Below are positions 57,600 to 64,000 of a stretch of 64,000 nt of DNA, one piece after another. A program made the translations under genes and the position numbers. The notes under the pieces are model-generated. The model searched no databases. It was not told where the DNA came from and saw only the letters and a list, made by a program, of their open reading frames with translations. The stretch is from Taxillus chinensis (lineage: Eukaryota; Streptophyta; Magnoliopsida; Santalales; Loranthaceae): NCBI GenBank assembly GCA_023512835.1, contig CM042084.1, forward strand, positions 53,919,031-53,983,030, in the 5' to 3' direction. Each line of letters begins with the position of its first letter. Within the stretch, counting starts at the first letter, position 1.

Positions 57600-58612
57600 T
57601 TTCTCTCTCTACCCAGAGATGAATGTATTCTGGGGTTTTGAGAGAAAATGGCGTTTTGATCAATGCAGAGAAGCTAATTTTTTCCGTTTTTTTTTTTCGA
57701 GTTTTTTCGGAACGTATCGCTAGAAAAATAGACGAAGAAGAGGGATAAGTGGCTAAGGCAAAGGGTGATGATGGGTTATTTGATGACGGAGGATACTAGA
57801 GTGGTTAATTTGTTTGTATGTTTTTTTGTATACAGGGGAAGTTTCTTTCCTGTGACTACCCCTCCTCCTGCACAAGGTGGAGGAAAATTCAAATTTTACA
57901 AGGCGGGTAGAGAGGGACACGTGATTGGGTTAGCCCAAATAGCTGGGTTACTATTGTCATTTCATGTTTTATTATAATGAAAATTTGATTGTTCTATGTT
58001 TTTGCGTATACCATTATTACATTGTTGATGAGGTGATGCCATTTTGTGAGGTGGATACAAAGAAATTGGGAAGCTTGGCTGTCATCTCATTTGGCTGAGT
58101 TTGGATATGCTACGCGCCACGTGGCATGAAGGGCATCGCCTGCTGAAGATGAGGGGGTGTGGAAAGGAATGGTGGAATGGATAGAGTAGGCCACAAGTGT
58201 GTTGTTATTTGTCTGTTTACTTGCTTGGGGGTCCCTACCATAAGAATGGGGAGGGCTTTTATGGTTATGTCTTCGGCAAAACGTGGAGGGCCTGCAGGCA
58301 AACATCCCTAAACTTATGGAAGCCCATAAATTTCGGCCCAGCTCAACTGTTCACCGAAGTTGAGTAGACAGGAAATTTTCTAGACCAAATGGGGGAGCCC
58401 AAATTGGATTGCACCCTCTATCTAGTGATCAGCGTCAAAAGTATTCGGTTCGTATGAGCTCACTAGTTTTTTCGGATCAGTTTTACCCGCAAGCCCTCTA
58501 GATTGAGTCAGTATATATATATATAGTGCAATCAAATTAGTGACAATAAAACTTATAGATCGAACGCCCCGTTTGTCCTGGCCATATATTGCCATTCATT
58601 AGAAAATCCAAT
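57600..58612 (-). promoter_or_regulatory. PRK upstream region with I-box-like motif and two G-boxes
   Basis: About 1 kb between the PRK ATG and the hAT end. Pyrimidine-rich leader next to the ATG. GATAAG (I-box core, plus-strand) at 57744-57749; CACGTG at 57918-57923 beside ATTGG (a CCAAT box on the gene strand); the perfect palindrome GCCACGTGGC at 58116-58125. I-boxes and G-boxes are common in light-regulated photosynthesis genes, which fits PRK; actual use is inferred. No clear TATA box was identified, and no other gene is seen. Confidence 0.55.
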
Positions 58613-60014
58613 TAGGGGTCAAATCGATTCGATTTGAGTTGATTTGAATTATTTTTTAAATCAATTTGATGTTTTTCGGTTTAAATAAAATCAAACCAAA
58701 CTAAACCTGTTGTTTGAACTAAACCGAACTAATTCGGTTTGGTTCGGTTCATTTTAAACTAACGGTTTGAAAAGTTATCGATTTAAATTGGTTTGGATTG
58801 ATTTGACTCATTAATTTTTGAGATAATAAAATCATGTAAAACAAAATAATAGTATGAACAAATTAATACTAATACATACCAAATTTATAATTTCAAAAGT
58901 GAAAATAGTTTACAAACATAACGGATCAAGTCTCTCTAGACTGTTTTAGCAAATTAAATTAAATAAATAAGTCCACACAAATTAAAATAAATAAGTCCTA
59001 AAATAAAAAATAAAAAATAAAAAATAAAGAAGAGGGGTGACGCCATCTACAGGCTCTGCACTCTTCACTTGCCCATCTAGCCTGCGTGTCTTGGCACTTG
59101 CCAGTCTTACCATCCAGCAGCAGCTGATGCCTGATGCAAAATTCACGTTAAACTTCTTACTAAAAGCATAATAATAGGAGCAAATACTAATATATAGTTC
59201 AATCTCTATCTAAAAACTATCTTTACAAAATAACTAGTTGGGAAAACATTCATCACAATAAGTCCCACCGCAATTAACGTTAGAAAATGTGTGAATTACC
59301 ATTAATCATGAGAAAAATGAAATTATTTGGTGAAGTTCTGAGGCTGCAAAATTTCATATACAAGGCATTAAGCCAAAAGGTCACAGTCGAGAGGGGTTAG
59401 TGAGCATGAAAAATCACATATTAATTGGTGTGTTACGTGTGTACTTTGGAGAATAAAACAGGCGACCAAACAAAGGACTGCTTTTATTTGGTGTGTACTC
59501 TGGAGAACAAAATACATCTCTCTATGAGGATTGATATGCAAGGAAGAAAATTAGTGTCTTTGGGAAGGAAAAGTGGTTCTACTTTTATTTGATGCACCTA
59601 AATGTCTATCTAAAAACTAGTAGGCTTCCAAGTTTCATCCTGGGAGACTGAGAGTCCAATGGGCGTGCTACTTAAGTTACAGAGTACAAATTATTTTTAT
59701 TTTTATTTAGAGAATTGGAGCAATATGATGTACACATTCAAAAGGGATTGAGGAGGGGAACAAGGGGGTAACAGTAAGATTGAATAAGGTTACTGGCAGT
59801 GGAACTATAGGAGACTAGGAGTAGTTGTATGATGACATGTGGACAAACTTTAAAACATAAATCATAAAATGAGTATTACTATTACCTAATAAGAATCTCA
59901 ACCCAATTTTGCATCCACAATGGCTCCATCATGAATCAATGGTTAAACATGATTCATCATCTACATAAGAAGATAAAATCAATTAATAAGAAAAAAAGAA
60001 AATAATACAAACTT

Positions 60015-60868
60015 TTAAAAATAAATAACAAATTGTATGATACCTTTTGTGGCATTTTCTGAATCTTCAAGTGCTTCCACATCATCTATGTATTGGTGAA
60101 GAGTAATCGATTCTTTCTTAGAACTTAACCAATTCTTTGTACATATCAATGCTTGAACCATCTTTGGGCTTAATGAACTTCTAAAAGGATCAAGTATTCT
60201 ACCTCCTATAGAGAATGCGGACTCAGGCAACAAAGTAGAAACTTGAATAGCCAAAACATCTTTTGCCATTTGGGAGACCGTATTGTACCTATTACCATTC
60301 ATCTTCCACCAAACTAATATGTTAAAAGATTCATATGAAAACTTCTCACGATGATCATAATCGTCCAAGTCATTACTCTATATAGCATCATCTTCATCGA
60401 GTTTTTGTGTAAGGAATGAGTAAAAGAAATCATCTGAATCATCCAAGGAAGGCTGTGAACTGGCAGCACTTGCACCACTTTTTTGTGTTAAATGCAAATT
60501 AGGAGAAGGACTAATCACTTCCTTATAGAAGTTATATAGCCTATAAAGCATATTCTCAACATGCTTTAACATCTTTGCTGAAGTTCCATCATCATATAAA
60601 AAACCAAACCCATGCCTAATCGCTTCCATCTTGTACTTAGGATAAAAAATAGTCGCAATGTACAACAACACATTCATCTTCTCAAGATTTCCCCAATACT
60701 TATCAAACTTTTGTTGCATAATGAATGCCATGGACCCTAACAAAGTACTTGAGTCTTTACCCAATTCTTTCAAATTTCCTTAAAAAATAAATTGGATGTC
60801 ACATACAAAGAGCCACTAATTCTCAAAGTCACCTTATAAAATGTTTTCAAGAATTTCACAAATACTTG
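60015..60868 (-). pseudogene. hAT transposase, C-terminal part
   Basis: Reads on from the solo-LTR junction with VFVKFLKTFYKVTLRISGS and YVTSNLFFKE, then a long frame (60378-60773) with KFDKYWGNLEKMNVLLYIA and FYPKYKMEAI, and after a single in-frame TAG (60375-60377) the hAT dimerisation domain: LVWWKMNGNRY, SQMAKDVLAIQVSTLLPESA and GGRILDPFRSSLSPKMVQAL. A stop also follows FFKEI near 60780. The dimerisation domain is well preserved. Confidence 0.88.
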
Positions 60869-63285
60869 TGTAAAGACTCGTATTTGGGTAGTTTTGACAG
60901 ATAGTCATTCTATGGAAATGTAACTATCCTGGACGGTAGTGTAGTCGTTGATGTGAGCATTTTGACCGTACTTGGGCCTGATTCCTAGATCGGGGCCCCG
61001 TTTGACTCGATTGTTGACTTTTCGGGATTTATTGGTTGAATTTGCATTTGGGTGGTCATTTGGGTGTAATAATATCTCGTTTAGTGTTGTGCTCATCATT
61101 TTGAGCGTTTTGACCGTAGTTTGACTCAATTTGGAGTTCGGGGCCTTGGAGGTCAATTTTTGTGTTGGGAGGTCAATTATTGATCGGGTCAATGGTTGAC
61201 TAGGTCGATTGACTAGCAAAAATATAAATAGCATAAAAAAAAAAAAAGAAGAAGTTTCACTTTACGTTTCACGTTTGTACGTTGAGAGAGAGAGCTTGGA
61301 GGCCTTGCCGATTTGGGTTCGTGGAGCTCAAAGATTCACTTCAAGTAGGTGTCCTTGAACTTCTTATCTCTCTCTTGTTTTGGATTTGCATGAATTTATC
61401 ATGATTTATGAAATTGAGCATGAACCCTAGAATTTGGGGAAATCCAATTTTGGGTTAAATCTAATGGTTTAGCATAAGATCTGTGGTTAAGAACTGTTTT
61501 ATATCATTGTGGATATATGTTTCTGTGATTTTGGGGTTGATTTACTGTGTTTTTCATGAGGTTTGATAAGTTAACCATGGAAATCTAGGTTTAGATCTAG
61601 ATTTCTGGAAATCTGAAATTTTATACGTGTTTCTGTTGTTTCTGCGCGATTTAGAGGCGTTCTGGACGCGTTTTGAGGTAGATATCGTAGTTTGTGGCGA
61701 AACAGGGGTGTTAGTGAGCGTCTGGGAGTTTCTGGGCGCATTTCAAACGAAGAACATGTGAAAACGATGATGAACAGTACCCTGGGCGCGTTACTGGGTC
61801 GAACTGACGAAAATCCGAAGTTTTGGGTCGAAGGGTCGAAGATCCAGGGTCGTAGTTCGTAGACCCATAGTTCGTAGGGTCGTAGTTCATAGCTCGTAGG
61901 GTCGTAGTTCGTAGACCCGTAGTTTGTAGCTCGAACGTTCGTAGTTTGTAGGGTCGTAGTTCGTAGACCCATAGTCCGAAGGTCGAAGTTCGAAGAACCG
62001 CTTCGAGTCTTCGAGGCGCGCTCTGCAGCTATGAGTCGCCGTTCCGCAGCTACGAGTCGCAGGTTCTGAGCTACGAGTCGCAACTCCTGTAGTGTAACTG
62101 GACACTGGACAACACCTATTTACATCGTAACCTATAAAGTACTATACTTAAGTTACAATGTAAATAAGGAAATACCCCCCATTTGGATTCAAAGAAAAAT
62201 ACTAGAAAAATTAATTCCACTCTTTCAGAATGTGAAAATTGGGATTTAGTGTAAAATCTCGGAAAAATCCAAAAGTTTGTAGTGGTGAATTTTTGGAAAG
62301 TGGGGTTAGACATCTGAGAAAAATCCCCAAAAATCAGATTATCTTATTTATGATATAGGAACCCAATGCCGGGACTTTTGATTTCAAGAAAATAGCTGCT
62401 ATGGGTACTTCCTTCATAAATCAAGGATTGAGGATTTACTTGTGAAGACTGACTACAGTTCTAAAGGAAATGTTGAGAATGACATGCCATACTAATGTTA
62501 GTATGTTGGTGTGAGGTATTGGGGCATGGACTCCGTGACTTGTTTGTGTTCTCACCGTGATGCACCGATGGTGCTATGTGGTTGACGTGGCAGGCATATG
62601 CACCGATGGCAGGCCTGTGTGGCAACTGTGGCTGGGCATATTGCGCTGTGGACAGGCTAAGGCCTGAGTTGAGCCGTTGAGCTCGTGGAGCTAGGGCTGA
62701 GTGCCCTGAGCTGGGATCCCATGGAGGATCGTGGACAAGTTGTCCTGTGTGGGCAGGTTGAGTCCTGATGTTTGTTTGCAGGCTGAGTCCTGATGATTGT
62801 GCACACTACACGGTGCACGAGTACACTAAGCATATAGTATAGACTTATATATGTTGCATGATGTGGAGTTTTGGGGTCACCTATTGAGCTTGTCGCTCAC
62901 CCCTACTTGTTGTTTACCCTTTTCAGGTGTGACCCGAGACTAGTGGAGGACTTTCTTCCAGGAGGACGTCCACTACTCTGATGTATGATATAGTTATATT
63001 CTGTATGGTTTTATGTGATATCCCGGACATGGGTCCGTGGACAGTTGTATTTGCATACTGTATGATGTGATGTCTGTATGACTGTTTGACTCATTGTATG
63101 CATGATGATATATGGGAAAGTACAGGATTACCCTTGATGTATGACTGTACAGGGTTGCATATTTGAGATAGCACCCGCGGTGTAGTCTCCATTGGTGCTA
63201 GTCACCAACCCCTTGACCTATCGGGTGCGGGCAAGGGAAAGTCATGTACCCGGTTCCGGGTTCCCTGGAATTCGGGGGCGTGACA
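60869..63285 (+). mobile_element. Solo LTR (2417 bp, Tekay-like termini) inside the hAT transposase
   Basis: Starts TGTAAAGACTCGTA and ends GGGGGCGTGACA, the same terminal style as the G2 LTR (TGTAAGGACCCGTA ... GGGGCGTGACA). The flanks are ACTTG (60864-60868) and GCTTG (63286-63290), a 5-bp TSD with one change. The hAT protein reads continuously across it. No primer site or pol is attached. It contains degenerate TCGTAGTTCGTAG repeats at about 61838-61990. Confidence 0.87.
61838..61990. repeat. Degenerate tandem repeats TCGTAGTTCGTAG in solo LTR
   Basis: Repeated phrases GGGTCGTAGTTCGTAG and ACCCATAGTTCGTAG alternate about every 25-30 bp. GGGTC...GACCC pairs make each unit a potential hairpin. 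A similar GAGTCGC/AGCTACGAGTCGC run follows to about 62090. Confidence 0.75.
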
Positions 63286-63290
63286 GCTTG

Positions 63291-63996
63291 TGCCTTCTCC
63301 CAATCTTGTTGTATTGGTGGACCATCTATTATTTTTCCATTCACCCTTTCATCTTCAAAATACTTGGTGTAATTCGCATCACCATCTAAGATTTCAAATG
63401 CTTTCTTGAACTTTAATGCTGTTTCTAACATCACAAAAGTGGAATTCCATCTAGTAGAAACATCCAAACACAACAAAGCACGTGTCTCAATGTCTACTTC
63501 TTTGCAACTCTCTTTGAATCTTTTCAACCGCGCCGTAGAAGATCTTGGATATCTTACTGCATTTTGAATGCATGAAATAGCATGACTAATTTCCTTAAGA
63601 CCATCACAAAGCACCAAATTAAGTATGTGAGCACTACATCGCATATGAAACATTTCCCCATCAAGAACTAAACCATGTTTCTTCTCTTGAAGAGCTGACT
63701 TCAACTTCCTTAATGCAACATCATTGGAAGATGCATTGTCAACCGTCACACAAAACACTATCAATACCCCAATCATGAAGACAAGCAATTAACTCTTTAC
63801 CAATTATTTCTCCTTTATGACTTGGAACTTGAATGAAACTAAGTATTCTTTTCTGCATAGTCCAATCATTACTAATCCAATGAGCTGTCAGACACATATA
63901 ACCAATGTTTTGAATTGAAGTCCAACAATCAGTGGTGAGAGAAACTTTATACTTCTTCAACTCTTTTTTTAAATTAGTCTTTTCATCCAAATACAT
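63291..63996 (-). pseudogene. hAT transposase, catalytic N-terminal part
   Basis: Frame 63739-63996 has YKVSLTTDCWTSIQNIGYM with the first catalytic Asp. After a one-base frameshift near 63757 the frame 63291-63788 continues with VTVDNASSNDVALRKLK (second Asp), MRCSAHILNLVLCDGLKEI (the Cys/His motif typical of hAT) and CLDVSTRWNSTFVMLETALK. It ends at the solo LTR after IQQDWEKAQ and resumes at 60868. The expected N-terminal BED zinc finger would be to the right of the window. Confidence 0.9.
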
Positions 63997-64000
63997 CTGA

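Larger units (their letters stand above)
58613..64000 (-). mobile_element. hAT DNA transposon, right end outside the window
   Basis: Minus-strand hAT transposase remains at 60015-60868 and 63291-63996, separated by a solo LTR (60869-63285). The probable left terminus is TAGGGGTCAAATCG at 58613, followed by subterminal GGTTTGGTTCGG-type repeats (58613-58810), a common hAT layout. The interval 58811-60014 is AT-rich with no recognised gene. The other terminus, the 8-bp TSD and the transposase N-terminus (BED zinc finger expected) lie beyond 64000, so the end call cannot be proved here. Confidence 0.75.

Overview
This is nuclear DNA of a photosynthetic flowering plant, probably a eudicot. The evidence is one intact intron-containing phosphoribulokinase gene (Calvin-Benson cycle) and plant-type transposable elements: Ty1/copia with a SIRE/Maximus-like layout, Ty3/gypsy Tat and chromovirus types, a TRIM and a hAT. 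No species can be named from the sequence alone. By eye roughly 90% of the window is transposable elements. The only intact cellular gene lies at 53.7-57.6 kb on the minus strand.

Layout. 0.2-1.5 kb: fragment of a Tat-type gypsy pol (+). 2.06-52.8 kb: one old minus-strand copia element, called C0 here, cut into four pieces by later insertions. Every insertion boundary can be read from its 5-bp target-site duplication (TSD). (1) SIRE-type copia element E1 (+), 3267-31918, lies in C0's integrase. E1 holds a solo Tat-type LTR (6070-9038, TSD TTGTG) in gag and a second copy of its own family, E2 (-), 12440-25123 (TSD AAGTT), in its reverse transcriptase. (2) A 5.0-kb gypsy element G1 (-), 34349-39369 (TSD AATCT), lies in C0's gag. 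(3) A minus-strand solo LTR S (39674-41370 plus 50679-50738, TSD ATTTC) also lies in C0's gag, and contains a complete 9.3-kb Tekay-like chromovirus G2 (+), 41371-50673 (TSD GTCAA).

52.8-58.6 kb is the gene island: a TA-rich spacer, the five-exon phosphoribulokinase gene with a 330-bp TRIM (TSD AAAGG) in intron 2, and an upstream region with an I-box-like motif and two G-boxes. 58.6-64.0 kb is a hAT transposon (-) running off the right edge. Its transposase is split by a 2.4-kb solo LTR (60869-63285).

The coding regions of all transposable elements are broken by stops and frameshifts. The nested order gives relative ages: C0 is oldest; E1, G1 and S are younger than C0; E2 and the Tat LTR are younger than E1; G2 is younger than S. 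I found no undescribed enzymatic or defence system. The most unusual structures are a roughly 450-bp inverted repeat made by G2 landing head-to-head in a sibling LTR, a paired near-palindromic motif just upstream of the TATA box in three related LTRs, a conserved LTR hairpin, and the third ORF conserved between E1 and E2.
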